Shown here: piece after piece, positions 40,446 to 49,248 of the stretch
Layout: each line of letters opens with the position of its first letter
Position numbering within the stretch: the stretch's first letter is position 1
Source of the DNA: a virus
Strand: one strand, 5' to 3'
Length of the DNA: 49,965 bases
Virus record (IMG/VR): IMGVR_UViG_3300009130_000043
Span: 1-49,965 of that record
Notes under the pieces: model-generated
The model's database searches: none
What the model was told of the DNA's origin: nothing
The model's input: the letters and a program-made list of their open reading frames with translations, nothing else
Translations under genes and position numbers: made by a program

Positions 40446-40754
40446 ATGTTAAAAGAAACAAAATATAAAAGTGGGGATATTGTAACGTTATATTTACAGA
40501 CAGGTCAAGAAGTTTTAGGCAAGTTTGTCAAAGAAGACGATTGTTGCACTACAATAAACAAAGCATTGACTGTTGCAATCGGACCGCAGGGAGCGGCATT
40601 TCAACCGTTTACTGTTACGGGCGATAGTGAAAAAGAAGTAGAATTTAAAACAGACAAGATTATTTCAGTCTTAAAAACGAACAAACAAACGACGGAAGCA
40701 TACAGAGCCGCAACTAGCGGAATTATAGTTCCAGAAGAAGGATTGGTGACATAA
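40446..40754 (+). CDS. Sm-like small protein in baseplate region
   Basis: 102 residues. The first 30, YKSGDIVTLYLQTGQEVLGKF, have the look of an LSm/Hfq-type barrel strand pair, and the C-terminus ends AYRAATSGIIVPEEG. Relatives are common in marine T4-like phages without known role. The ATG at 40446 is 6 nt after the SD, and an upstream GTG at 40440 is less likely. It is coupled to the PAAR gene by a 1-nt overlap. Confidence 0.6.
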   Translation: MLKETKYKSGDIVTLYLQTGQEVLGKFVKEDDCCTTINKALTVAIGPQGAAFQPFTVTGDSEKEVEFKTDKIISVLKTNKQTTEAYRAATSGIIVPEEGLVT

Positions 40755-41059
40755 TGCCACAAGCCGCGAGAACAACAGACCCAATCACTGCACACTCCCC
40801 TTGCGGGCCTGGCACGTGTGGTATGGGAAGTGAGAATGTAATTATTGAAAATAAACTTGCATATCGTGTGAGTGATAAAACATTCCCACATTCTATCCCT
40901 CAGGGTAGTCCTCCGGTATGTGTCCCACATGTTACGCCATTAACACAAGGGTCAAACAATGTGTACATCAACAACAAACCAGCAGGTAGAGTAGGTGACG
41001 CACATTCATGTGGTACGAAAGTTGTATCAGGTGCAAGTAAGGTGATTATCAATGGCTAG
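40754..41059 (+). CDS. PAAR-repeat baseplate spike-tip protein (gp5.4-like)
   Basis: PAAR proteins sharpen the central spike of contractile tails. The 101-residue protein has the three beta-hairpin repeats: ARTTDPITAHSPCG, VIIENKLAYRVSD and VYINNKPAGRVGD, with Cys and His near the tip (SPPVCVPHV, DAHSCG) to bind the metal. It overlaps the next gene by 8 nt. The assignment is solid; the spike proteins gp5/gp27 are not in the window. Confidence 0.92.
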   Translation: MPQAARTTDPITAHSPCGPGTCGMGSENVIIENKLAYRVSDKTFPHSIPQGSPPVCVPHVTPLTQGSNNVYINNKPAGRVGDAHSCGTKVVSGASKVIING

Positions 41060-42854
41060 TGAAGCAGAACTAGAACGACTGTATCAACTGTTTGTTACAA
41101 ATGGTGGTGGAGATTTTACATTCTCTAATACTAACCTAACACCTAAACAGTATTCAGAATTAGTAAGCGCATCACAACTAACTCCAATTCAAATGGCAGA
41201 GTTAGAAGCGAGACAATTACAATACAATAAACAATCAGCATTGAATGTTTTTGCATCAGAGATAGATGCAAATAACTTTTCAAATCCATATGTTGCTAGA
41301 ACTACAAATAGTAATTCTTTATTATCGGCATTGACTGCCTCTGCAGGAATGACAAACTTCAATGCATTAGCAGGCGCATTTTCAGGTATCTCATCTGCGG
41401 ATAAGGCTTTAATCTTTGCAGGAGTTCTCACAGCGACTGGCGTTGACTTAGATGGACTATTAAAAGTTGTCGGCATTGCAACAATAGGTGGAGCAATGTT
41501 TTCATCATTGTTATCTCATACAAATGGACAAACAGCAAATATACCACAAACAATGGCAGATGCAAGTTCTCTTGCGTCAATGAATGCACAGTTTGGTGAA
41601 CAACAGTCTAGTTGTTCATTCTTTAATGAATTAATGGGTATTATGGGTGGTGTGTTCGATGGTACTTTAGATTTCATTGATAGTGCGATTAGTGATATCA
41701 CTTCATTGATAAATCAAACTGGCATTCCACAAGTAATTGATAGTATGACAAGTGCAATATCAAGTGTTATTGGAGCCGCTGGTGGAGTAATAGATGATAT
41801 AATTTCTGGTATTTCTAGTGCGTTAGGGCCTATTATGTCTGGACTGACAAGTGCGTTATCAGGCGCAATCGGTTCGATAGGAAGCATTGCAAATAAATTA
41901 ACAAATGCTATCGGTGATATATCTAGTCAGATTTCTAATGAAATTGGAAACTTTGCAAATATGGCGGCAGAACTAGCCGCAAAGGCATTAGCATTGACAA
42001 TGGCTGCCGCGGCAATGGACCCATGTCAAATGGCAGTTATCTTAAATACTGGTTCTTCTAATATGAAAGATGCAGTAGGTAAAATAACAAAATCACCTTC
42101 TACTAATCTAACATCAGAAATACCATTTACGATAGACCCTAGAGCAAATGCAGAAGAAGTGGTTTCGACTATGGCAACAGCAGTAGAAAAGGCAGCAATT
42201 TCACCTGGAGTTGTGCAAAATCCATTAACAGAGGCGGCAAAATTATATACTCCGTTTGATGGTTATTTACATGAGGCATTTGGTGATGCAAGTGGTAGTG
42301 CATTTGCAGATGTTGAAGAAATAGTCACAGACGCAGGTGAAGTAATCACTTCGTTAAAAAGTGCAACAGCACCAGATACACAAAGTGACAACATTGAGCC
42401 AACTAAGACAGGTAAAGAAGTTGAATCAGAAGCACAGATACAAGTCTTATCGAAATTTTATTATGATACGAGAAGCACCTATAGTGTTTATGCGGACTGG
42501 ACATCAAAACAAATGGAATTTATACGTGACAATAGAGCGTTAACGATACAAATGCAACGAGCATTAGACAAGAATAACTTTACTAATAAAGAAGACCTTA
42601 AGATAAGATTGACTGAATTGATTTCAATATCGAAAACAAATGCAGAGACAGTAAAAAATCTACGTAAGAATTATAAAAATGAATTTACATATTTTACTCC
42701 CGGTGGCACTCCTAGCATTGTACAAGAAAAGAAAATTAAACTAATCTATGAAAGCAGAATTAAACCACAAATGACTCGAAATTATAATAATGCTGTAAGC
42801 AGTTTAGCAAATATTCAAGCAGAGTGGTCAACTATAGACAAACAACTTTATTGA
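41052..42854 (+). CDS. Large Ala/Ser-rich virion protein, possibly injected
   Basis: A 600-residue protein downstream of PAAR. Residues 120-165 are hydrophobic (DKALIFAGVLTATGVD), and residues 215-310 are a run of Ser/Ile/Gly-rich repeats (DSAISDITSLINQTG, SAISSVIGAAGGVIDD, IGSIGSIANKLTNAIG) like membrane-penetrating helices. The C-terminus is a coiled coil. This would suit a tail-tube-stored or baseplate protein that inserts in the host membrane. No enzymatic motif is present; the role is inferred. Confidence 0.65.
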   Translation: MASEAELERLYQLFVTNGGGDFTFSNTNLTPKQYSELVSASQLTPIQMAELEARQLQYNKQSALNVFASEIDANNFSNPYVARTTNSNSLLSALTASAGMTNFNALAGAFSGISSADKALIFAGVLTATGVDLDGLLKVVGIATIGGAMFSSLLSHTNGQTANIPQTMADASSLASMNAQFGEQQSSCSFFNELMGIMGGVFDGTLDFIDSAISDITSLINQTGIPQVIDSMTSAISSVIGAAGGVIDDIISGISSALGPIMSGLTSALSGAIGSIGSIANKLTNAIGDISSQISNEIGNFANMAAELAAKALALTMAAAAMDPCQMAVILNTGSSNMKDAVGKITKSPSTNLTSEIPFTIDPRANAEEVVSTMATAVEKAAISPGVVQNPLTEAAKLYTPFDGYLHEAFGDASGSAFADVEEIVTDAGEVITSLKSATAPDTQSDNIEPTKTGKEVESEAQIQVLSKFYYDTRSTYSVYADWTSKQMEFIRDNRALTIQMQRALDKNNFTNKEDLKIRLTELISISKTNAETVKNLRKNYKNEFTYFTPGGTPSIVQEKKIKLIYESRIKPQMTRNYNNAVSSLANIQAEWSTIDKQLY

Positions 42855-42860
42855 TAAATA
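42853..42860 (+). promoter_or_regulatory. Late promoter-like GATAAATA
   Basis: The box overlaps the stop codon of the preceding gene (ATTGATAAATATA) and lies 23 nt before the kinase ATG, with AAGGAG as SD. Confidence 0.6.
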
Positions 42861-42883
42861 TATTAATAATAAGGAGTTAAGAT

Positions 42884-43567
42884 ATGAAATTACATGAATT
42901 GATACAAGATATGGAAGAAGGCGTCAATGACCCACATATCTTTAAAGCAGTATTTATGGCAGGCGGCCCTGGTTCAGGTAAATCTTTCGTAGCAAAAAAG
43001 ATGCTGGCAGGTACTGGATTAAAGATGCTAAACTCAGATGAAATTTATGAATTTCTTATGAAGAAACAAGGACTAAGCCTAGACCCAGATACGATTGCGA
43101 GTGACAAAGGACAAGAGATTAGAGGCGCCGCAAAATCTAAGTATGATAAGCGTGAGACTTGGTGGCATGACGGCCGCTTAGGTTTGGCGATTGATGGTAC
43201 TGGAAAAGATTTGCAAAAAGTCAAAGTCGCAAATGAGAAGTTAAAGACAATGGGCTATGACACTATGATGTTATTTGTTAACACTAGTTTAGAGGTTGCA
43301 CAAAAACGTAACCTTGAACGTGAACGTAGTTTAAAACCAGAATTAGTTGAAGAACTATGGCGCCAAGTACAAGATAATATTATGAAGTTTCAACAGATAT
43401 TTGGGGCATCAAATTTTCATGTTGTCGATAATAACGGTGGTCTGGAAGACCCAGATAGAGCAGAAAACTTTAAAAAAGTTGATAGAAATATTGACAAATT
43501 TCTAAATGCACCAGTAACACATCGTAATGCAAAAGCATGGATTCAAAGTCAGAAAAAACCCAAATGA
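42884..43567 (+). CDS. P-loop kinase, zeta-toxin/polynucleotide-kinase-like
   Basis: Walker A GGPGSGKS (residues 27-34) is followed by LNSDEIYEF (substrate Asp region), LAIDGTGKD near 103, LFVNTSLEVAQKRNLERER near 128 (lid Arg residues) and a final HVVDNNG strand. This fits the family of zeta-toxin and T4 Pnk-type kinases, which phosphorylate nucleic-acid 5' ends or UDP sugars. It is expressed from a late box. The N-terminus MKLHELIQDMEE resembles other late proteins and may target it to the head. The substrate is unknown. Confidence 0.8.
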   Translation: MKLHELIQDMEEGVNDPHIFKAVFMAGGPGSGKSFVAKKMLAGTGLKMLNSDEIYEFLMKKQGLSLDPDTIASDKGQEIRGAAKSKYDKRETWWHDGRLGLAIDGTGKDLQKVKVANEKLKTMGYDTMMLFVNTSLEVAQKRNLERERSLKPELVEELWRQVQDNIMKFQQIFGASNFHVVDNNGGLEDPDRAENFKKVDRNIDKFLNAPVTHRNAKAWIQSQKKPK

Positions 43568-43599
43568 CTATTGACATTGGAAGTCATTTAGTGTATCTT
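43562..43599 (+). promoter_or_regulatory. Sigma70-like promoter with inverted repeat
   Basis: TTGACA at 43571-43576, a 17-nt spacer and TATCTT at 43594-43599. AAATGACT (43562-43569) and AGTCATTT (43582-43589) form a perfect 8-bp inverted repeat around the -35 box, a candidate operator. Confidence 0.55.
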
Positions 43600-43630
43600 A
43601 TATATAAGTAACAAGAAGCAGGGCGTAACA

Positions 43631-44458
43631 TTGAACGATATACTAACAGAACTTGGTGAATACCGAGAAGACTTAGATTTAGATTTTTTAAGAAATACTC
43701 ACGTACATTACTGCACACCGTGTTATGGCGGACAAGTGACAGAGCCATTCTTTCGCTCATGGTCAAAAACGCACATGACCTATACGAAATATAAAATTCC
43801 ATACTCAGTAACTACATCAGCAAATGAAAGTTTGATTTCACGTGCTAGATGCCATATGGTCGCTTATTTTATGGCCAATCCAAAAGCAACACACCTTATG
43901 TTTATTGACGCAGATATTAATTTTGATTGCGTAGATATCATGCATATGTTACAGCACGACAAAGATATTATTGTTGGCGCTTACCCAAAGAAAGATTTAG
44001 ATTGGGCTACGATGGAAGATGCATTGAACGATGGACCTCTTAACCCAGGTGAACTTAAAGAGATTGGTTCTAACTATGCTATGAATATGGCATGGGTAGA
44101 TAAAGAAGAAGGTGGGCGTAGACTTGATGTTCAAAATGGTCTAATTAAATTAAAAGATGCGGCAACTGGATTTATGTTAATTAAGCGAGAAGTCATTATG
44201 AAAATGATTGATGCATATCCTGATTTGTATTTCAACAATGATTTAAATTTAGACCCAGAGTTTGCTAAGTGGACATATCTATTTTTTGATTGTATGCACG
44301 AAAAAGAAACAAAACGATACTTGTCAGAAGATTACGCATTTTGTCGTAGATGGCAGGCATTGGGTGGTGAAGTATGGTTAGACCCACTAATAAAATTAGA
44401 CCATGTAGGACATTTTACATTTGAAGGAAATGTAGGTAAAATGTTCTATTCAAATTAA
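43631..44458 (+). CDS. Glycosyltransferase, GT-A fold
   Basis: The GT-A signature is visible: HVHYCTPCYGGQVTEPF at the start, then ISRARCHMVAYFMANPKATHLMFIDADINF with the DxD metal motif (residues 91-95), and the late DYAFCRRWQALGGEVWLDP. It would transfer a sugar to phage DNA, phage protein or a host surface molecule. The start is TTG with SD AGCAGGG; no internal ATG would keep the conserved N-terminus. Modification of hypermodified DNA bases is an option, but no base-modifying gene is adjacent. Confidence 0.85.
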   Translation: MNDILTELGEYREDLDLDFLRNTHVHYCTPCYGGQVTEPFFRSWSKTHMTYTKYKIPYSVTTSANESLISRARCHMVAYFMANPKATHLMFIDADINFDCVDIMHMLQHDKDIIVGAYPKKDLDWATMEDALNDGPLNPGELKEIGSNYAMNMAWVDKEEGGRRLDVQNGLIKLKDAATGFMLIKREVIMKMIDAYPDLYFNNDLNLDPEFAKWTYLFFDCMHEKETKRYLSEDYAFCRRWQALGGEVWLDPLIKLDHVGHFTFEGNVGKMFYSN

Positions 44459-44459
44459 C

Positions 44460-44495
44460 TTCTAACAGAATGCAAGTTAACTTAGAAGATAAGTA
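44460..44495 (+). promoter_or_regulatory. Inverted repeat and GATAAGTA late-like box before prkA
   Basis: CTTCTAA (44460-44466) and TTAGAAG (44481-44487) form an inverted repeat, followed at 44488-44495 by GATAAGTA and TATATAG. It precedes the prkA-yeaH-spoVR operon and may be its promoter/operator. Confidence 0.45.
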
Positions 44496-44530
44496 TATAT
44501 AGAATAACAAAATACTGGAGAGTATCAATA

Positions 44531-46465
44531 ATGAGTTTATTAAAGAAATTTAGCGAAGTATATGCAAGTAAAAAAGAAGACGAAATGTCTTTAGAAGATT
44601 ACTTAAAATTATGTAAGAAAGACAAATTAGCATATGCATCTGCGGCTGAAAGATTGCTTGACGCAATCGGCGAACCTACTGTAGTAGATACAAGTTCAGA
44701 ACCAAGACTCAGCCGTATTTTTCTAAACCGTACAATTAAAGTTTATCCTGCATTCGAAGACTTTTACGGAATGGAAGAACCAATTGAAAGGCTAGTGTCA
44801 TATTTTAGGCACTCAGCGCAAGGATTAGAAGAAAAGAAACAAGTACTGTATTTGTTAGGACCAGTTGGCGGTGGTAAATCATCACTTGCAGAACGTCTAA
44901 AAGAACTAATGGAAAAACATCCAATCTACGTGCTTAAAGCAGGCGATGAAATTTCACCAGTATATGAGACACCGCTAGGATTGTTTGACCAAAAAGAGTT
45001 TGGTAAAGAGGTAGAAAAACAATATAAAATTCCACAGCGTTATCTTAACGGATTGTTATCTCCGTGGGCAGTGAAACGACTAGAAGAATTTGAAGGTGAT
45101 ATCTCTAAGTTCTCAGTTGTAAAGATGTATCCATCTAAACTGAAACAAGTTGGTATTATGAAAACAGAACCTGGTGATGATAACAACCAAGATATTTCAT
45201 CACTAGTAGGTAAAACAGATATTCGCAAACTAGAATACTTCTCACAGAATGACCCAGACTCATACGCATTTAGTGGTGGTCTATGTCGTGGTAATCAAGG
45301 TATTATGGAATTTGTAGAAATGTTCAAAGCGCCTATAAAAGTTTTACATCCACTACTAACTGCAACACAAGAAGGGAACTATATGGGTACTGAAGGTATC
45401 TCAGCGATTCCATTTAACGGTGTTGTGGTTGCTCACTCTAATGAAAGTGAATGGGAAGCATTTCGTAATAACAAAAACAATGAAGCATTCTTAGATAGGG
45501 TATATATCGTCAAAGTACCTTACTGTTTACGTGCTACAGAAGAAACTCGAATTTATGAAAAGATGCTATCATCTTCTGGACTAGATAATACTAACTGTGC
45601 ACCGCATACGTTAGATATGTTAGCACAGTTCTCCGTGTTATCACGTTTAAAAGAACACACTAATTCAAACTTGGCTGCCAAGATGAGAGTATATGATGGT
45701 GAAAATCTACATGATGTAGACCCCAAAGCAAAGACAATGCAAGAATATAAAGATACTGCCGGCGTAGACGAAGGTATGTATGGTATGAGTACACGTTTTG
45801 CATTTAAGATTTTGTCACAAGCATTTAACTTTGATGCGAATGAAGTAGCGGCAGACCCAGTGCATCTTATGTATGTATTAGAAACTGCAATCAAACGTGA
45901 GCAATTTCCAGAAGACACAGAGAACAAATTACTTGGATTTATTAAAGACCACTTGAGTGTTAAATACGCAGAACAAGTAGGCAATGAAATTCAAAAAGCA
46001 TATTTAGAAAGTTATAATGAATATGGTCAAAACTTATTTGACAGATATTTAGATTATGCTGACCACTGGATTCAAAATATTGATTTCAAAGACCCTGATA
46101 CTGGTAACCTATTTGACCGTTCTGTTCTTAATGAAGAACTAGAGAAGATTGAAAAGCCGGCAGGCATTGCCAACCCGAAAGATTTTCGTAATGAAGTTGT
46201 CAATTGGGTCTTACGTGCAAGAGGCAACCATGAAGGTAATAACCCACCATGGACTGCATATGAAAAGATGCGTGAAGTTATTGAAACTAAAATGTTCGCA
46301 GGAACAGAAGAATTACTTCCAGTAATCTCATTCGGTAGTAAGAAGAACAAAGAAGACCAATCTAAGCATGATGAATTTGTTGATAGAATGGTAGAGAAAG
46401 GTTATACTGAACGCCAAGTCAAGAGGTTAGTAGAATGGTATATGAGAGTGCAGAAGTCTAACTAA
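44531..46465 (+). CDS. prkA: PrkA (YeaG) family serine/threonine protein kinase
   Basis: This 644-residue protein is as long as E. coli YeaG (644). The AAA+ half has LLGPVGGGKSS (109-118) as Walker A, and GIMEFVEMFKA, a PrkA signature, near residue 260. The C-terminal half carries the kinase-like region with EEKLEKIEKPAGIANPKDFR-type helices (here ELEKIEKPAGIANPKDFRN near residue 540). In bacteria PrkA is linked to starvation and stress adaptation. It begins a three-gene phage operon and has a GGAGAG SD. Confidence 0.93.
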   Translation: MSLLKKFSEVYASKKEDEMSLEDYLKLCKKDKLAYASAAERLLDAIGEPTVVDTSSEPRLSRIFLNRTIKVYPAFEDFYGMEEPIERLVSYFRHSAQGLEEKKQVLYLLGPVGGGKSSLAERLKELMEKHPIYVLKAGDEISPVYETPLGLFDQKEFGKEVEKQYKIPQRYLNGLLSPWAVKRLEEFEGDISKFSVVKMYPSKLKQVGIMKTEPGDDNNQDISSLVGKTDIRKLEYFSQNDPDSYAFSGGLCRGNQGIMEFVEMFKAPIKVLHPLLTATQEGNYMGTEGISAIPFNGVVVAHSNESEWEAFRNNKNNEAFLDRVYIVKVPYCLRATEETRIYEKMLSSSGLDNTNCAPHTLDMLAQFSVLSRLKEHTNSNLAAKMRVYDGENLHDVDPKAKTMQEYKDTAGVDEGMYGMSTRFAFKILSQAFNFDANEVAADPVHLMYVLETAIKREQFPEDTENKLLGFIKDHLSVKYAEQVGNEIQKAYLESYNEYGQNLFDRYLDYADHWIQNIDFKDPDTGNLFDRSVLNEELEKIEKPAGIANPKDFRNEVVNWVLRARGNHEGNNPPWTAYEKMREVIETKMFAGTEELLPVISFGSKKNKEDQSKHDEFVDRMVEKGYTERQVKRLVEWYMRVQKSN

Positions 46466-46474
46466 GGACAGAGC

Positions 46475-47749
46475 ATGGGAAACACAATTATTGATAGAAG
46501 AAAAAACCCAGGAGGGAAATCTTCTAGTAACCGACAAAAGTTTATCAAGCGTACTAAAGATGAAATACGTAAGAGTATACATGACACGCTTGGTAAACGA
46601 AGCATCAAAGGTTCTGGTGATGACCAGGATGTTGTAATCACACGTAAAGGCATTGACGAGCCTCAGTTTAATCATAATCCAAACAGTGGGTCTAGGGATA
46701 TCGTTCTTCCAGGCAATGAAGATTTTGTCGTAGACGATTTATTACAGAAACCACCAAGCGGTCAAGGTCAGGGCGCAGGACCAAAGGGTTCTAACGAAGG
46801 TATAGGTGAAGACGAATTTGCATTTGCATTAAGCAATGACGAATTTGTTAACATCTTGTTTGAAGACTTAGAACTACCACATATGATTTCTAAAGAAAAC
46901 AAAGCAGTTGAGCGTTATGAGTTATCACGTGCTGGTTATACTAACGATGGTAATCCGGCTCAATTAAACTTAGAACAGAGTATGGTTAATGCTATTGGTC
47001 GTAAGATTGCGTTGCGTACACCTAAGTTGAGAAAGATTAAAGAATTAGAAGCAGAATTAGAGACCTGCAAAGATGAACAACGCAGAGTAGAGATAGAAGA
47101 AGAAATCAAATCTCTACGCACACGTGCTAACGCAGTTGCGTTTGTAGACCCAGTAGATTTACGATATAACAATTTCAGTAAGAAACCATCTCCAATATCA
47201 CAAGCAGTTGTATTCTTTGTAATGGATGTAAGTGCAAGTATGAGCGAACAACACAAAGACTTAGCAAAACGGTTCTTTATGTTACTTAATTTATTCGTTT
47301 CACGTAAATACAAGAAAGTAGAATGCGTTTTCATTAGGCATCACATTGAAGCACGTGAATGTACAGAAGAAGAATTCTTTAATGACAGAGAGAATGGCGG
47401 TACAGTAGTATCAAGTGCATTTGTTAAAGCAAAAGAAATTATGAAAGATAGATATCCTACAAATGAATGGAATATTTACTTTGCACAAGCAAGTGACGGA
47501 GACAATTGGGGGCATGATAATGAAGTATTGAAAGATATACTTCTAAAAGATATCCTTCCAGAGACACAATACTTTAGTTATATTCAAGTTGGTAAGACTA
47601 GAAGTTATGCACATATGGGCGGGAACCTGATTGGTGAATACAAAGAGTTAGAAGACAAATGCGAAAACATGATTTCTAAACAGATAGAAAATACAGAAGA
47701 TATATATCCAGTGTTCAGAGAAATATTTAAAGTTAAAGGTGCAAAGTAA
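46475..47749 (+). CDS. yeaH: YeaH/YhbH family protein (DUF444)
   Basis: YeaH is the partner of PrkA in many bacteria. The 424 residues match the E. coli length. The N-terminal RRKNPGGKSSSNRQKFIKR is the family start, followed by the central FVEDLELP-type segment (here ILFEDLELPHM) and the C-terminal von Willebrand A-like domain with the MIDAS motif DVSASMS near residue 250. The protein is cytosolic; how it acts with PrkA is not known. The last base of its stop is the first base of the spoVR ATG. Confidence 0.93.
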   Translation: MGNTIIDRRKNPGGKSSSNRQKFIKRTKDEIRKSIHDTLGKRSIKGSGDDQDVVITRKGIDEPQFNHNPNSGSRDIVLPGNEDFVVDDLLQKPPSGQGQGAGPKGSNEGIGEDEFAFALSNDEFVNILFEDLELPHMISKENKAVERYELSRAGYTNDGNPAQLNLEQSMVNAIGRKIALRTPKLRKIKELEAELETCKDEQRRVEIEEEIKSLRTRANAVAFVDPVDLRYNNFSKKPSPISQAVVFFVMDVSASMSEQHKDLAKRFFMLLNLFVSRKYKKVECVFIRHHIEARECTEEEFFNDRENGGTVVSSAFVKAKEIMKDRYPTNEWNIYFAQASDGDNWGHDNEVLKDILLKDILPETQYFSYIQVGKTRSYAHMGGNLIGEYKELEDKCENMISKQIENTEDIYPVFREIFKVKGAK

Positions 47750-49248
47750 TGGGATTATTATATAAAGGTTCTAGTTGGAATTTTGATACTTTGTACAGCA
47801 CAATGGATGCTTGTGAAGAAATCGCTATTAACGATATGGGACTTGATTGCTTCCCTAATCAGATTGAAATCATTACAGTAGAACAAATGCTTGATGCATA
47901 TTCGAGTGTAGGTATGCCATTAATGTACAATCACTGGAGTTTCGGTAAGAGTTTCATTGGTAATATGAAACAATATACGAAAGGCGAAATGGGCCTTGCA
48001 TATGAGTTAGTTATTAACTCCAATCCGTGTATCAATTATCTTATGGAAGAAAACTCAATGACTACACAAGCATTGGTCATTGCACATGCGGCATTTGGAC
48101 ATAATCACTTCTTTAAGAATAACTATCTGTTTAAGCAATGGACATCGCCTGATGCTATTGTTGACTATCTAGTATTTGCTAAGAATTATATACGTGAATG
48201 TGAAGAAAGTTATGGGGCAGATATTGTTGAAGAAACACTAGACGCTTGCCATGCCATTCAGTATCAGAGTATTAACAAATACAAAAGACCTAATAAATTG
48301 AATGCACGTGATGAATTCGAAAAGCAACTTAAACGAAGTGAGTATTTACAGTCACAAGTGAATGATTTATGGCGTACGTTACCCGATAAAAAAGAAGAAG
48401 AAAAAGACGAAGAATTTACTTGGCCTACAGAACCAGAAGAAAACTTATTGTACTTCTTAGAAAAACATTCACCAGTACTTGCTCCTTGGCAACGTGAGAT
48501 TTGTCGTATTGTTAGACGTATTGCACAATACTTCTACCCGCAATACCAAACGAAAGTAATGAATGAAGGTTTTGCTTCTTTTACACATCACTATATCTTT
48601 AATGAACTTTATAATCAGGGTAAAGTAGATGATGGTGCTATGCTTGAATTCTTTAGATTACATAGCGCAGTATTATATCAACCATCTTTTAACTCACCTC
48701 ATTACAGTGGATTTAACCCTTATGCACTAGGGTTTGCTATTTTAAAAGATGTGCAACGCATTTGTCAAACGCCAGATAAAGAAGATGAAGCATGGTTTCC
48801 ACATATTGCAGGTACAGAATGGCGTACTACAATTAAAGATATTGTAGCAAACTACCGTGATGAAAGTGCGATATTGCAATTCTTGGGACCGAAAGTAATT
48901 AGAGACTGGAGATTGTTCAGTCTGCATGATGAAGAACACTATGACAATTACCATGTAACTGATATTCATAATGAACTAGGATTTAAGCGCATTAGAAAAG
49001 CATTGAGTTCTAGTTATGAAACAGCGGCGATGATACCGGATATTCAGATTACTAATGCAGATGTGACAGAGACTAGAGAACTGACATTGCAACATTCCAG
49101 TTATAAAGGAAAGAGATTAGACAAAGTAACTGCAAATAACGTACTATTGCATGTACAAAAGTTATGGGGATATGACGTTAAGTTATATTCATCTTATGAT
49201 GATGTTACCATTGATATGTATGAATGTAAACGTGAGCCGAGAAAATAA
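47749..49248 (+). CDS. spoVR: SpoVR (YcgB) family protein
   Basis: SpoVR is a conserved bacterial protein named for spore cortex formation in Bacillus, present also in non-sporulating bacteria. The family landmarks MPLMYNHWSFGKSF, GLAYELVINSNP, AHAAFGHNHFFKNNYLF, LAPWQREICRIVRRIAQYFYPQ and MNEGFASFTHHYI are all present, and the 499-residue length is complete. The conserved His and Glu may bind metal. It is translated coupled to yeaH, so this is a co-selected cassette. Molecular function is unknown. Confidence 0.94.
   Translation: MGLLYKGSSWNFDTLYSTMDACEEIAINDMGLDCFPNQIEIITVEQMLDAYSSVGMPLMYNHWSFGKSFIGNMKQYTKGEMGLAYELVINSNPCINYLMEENSMTTQALVIAHAAFGHNHFFKNNYLFKQWTSPDAIVDYLVFAKNYIRECEESYGADIVEETLDACHAIQYQSINKYKRPNKLNARDEFEKQLKRSEYLQSQVNDLWRTLPDKKEEEKDEEFTWPTEPEENLLYFLEKHSPVLAPWQREICRIVRRIAQYFYPQYQTKVMNEGFASFTHHYIFNELYNQGKVDDGAMLEFFRLHSAVLYQPSFNSPHYSGFNPYALGFAILKDVQRICQTPDKEDEAWFPHIAGTEWRTTIKDIVANYRDESAILQFLGPKVIRDWRLFSLHDEEHYDNYHVTDIHNELGFKRIRKALSSSYETAAMIPDIQITNADVTETRELTLQHSSYKGKRLDKVTANNVLLHVQKLWGYDVKLYSSYDDVTIDMYECKREPRK

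Noticed and set aside
41052-42854. Tail tape-measure protein
   Set aside because: Length and position after PAAR do not fit, and the hydrophobic Ser/Ile/Gly repeats differ from tape-measure coiled coils; myoviruses of this type use gp29 instead.
45553-45984. 143-codon minus-strand open frame inside prkA
   Set aside because: Antisense shadow of a clear prkA gene; composition (Ser, Cys rich) and lack of SD argue against a gene.
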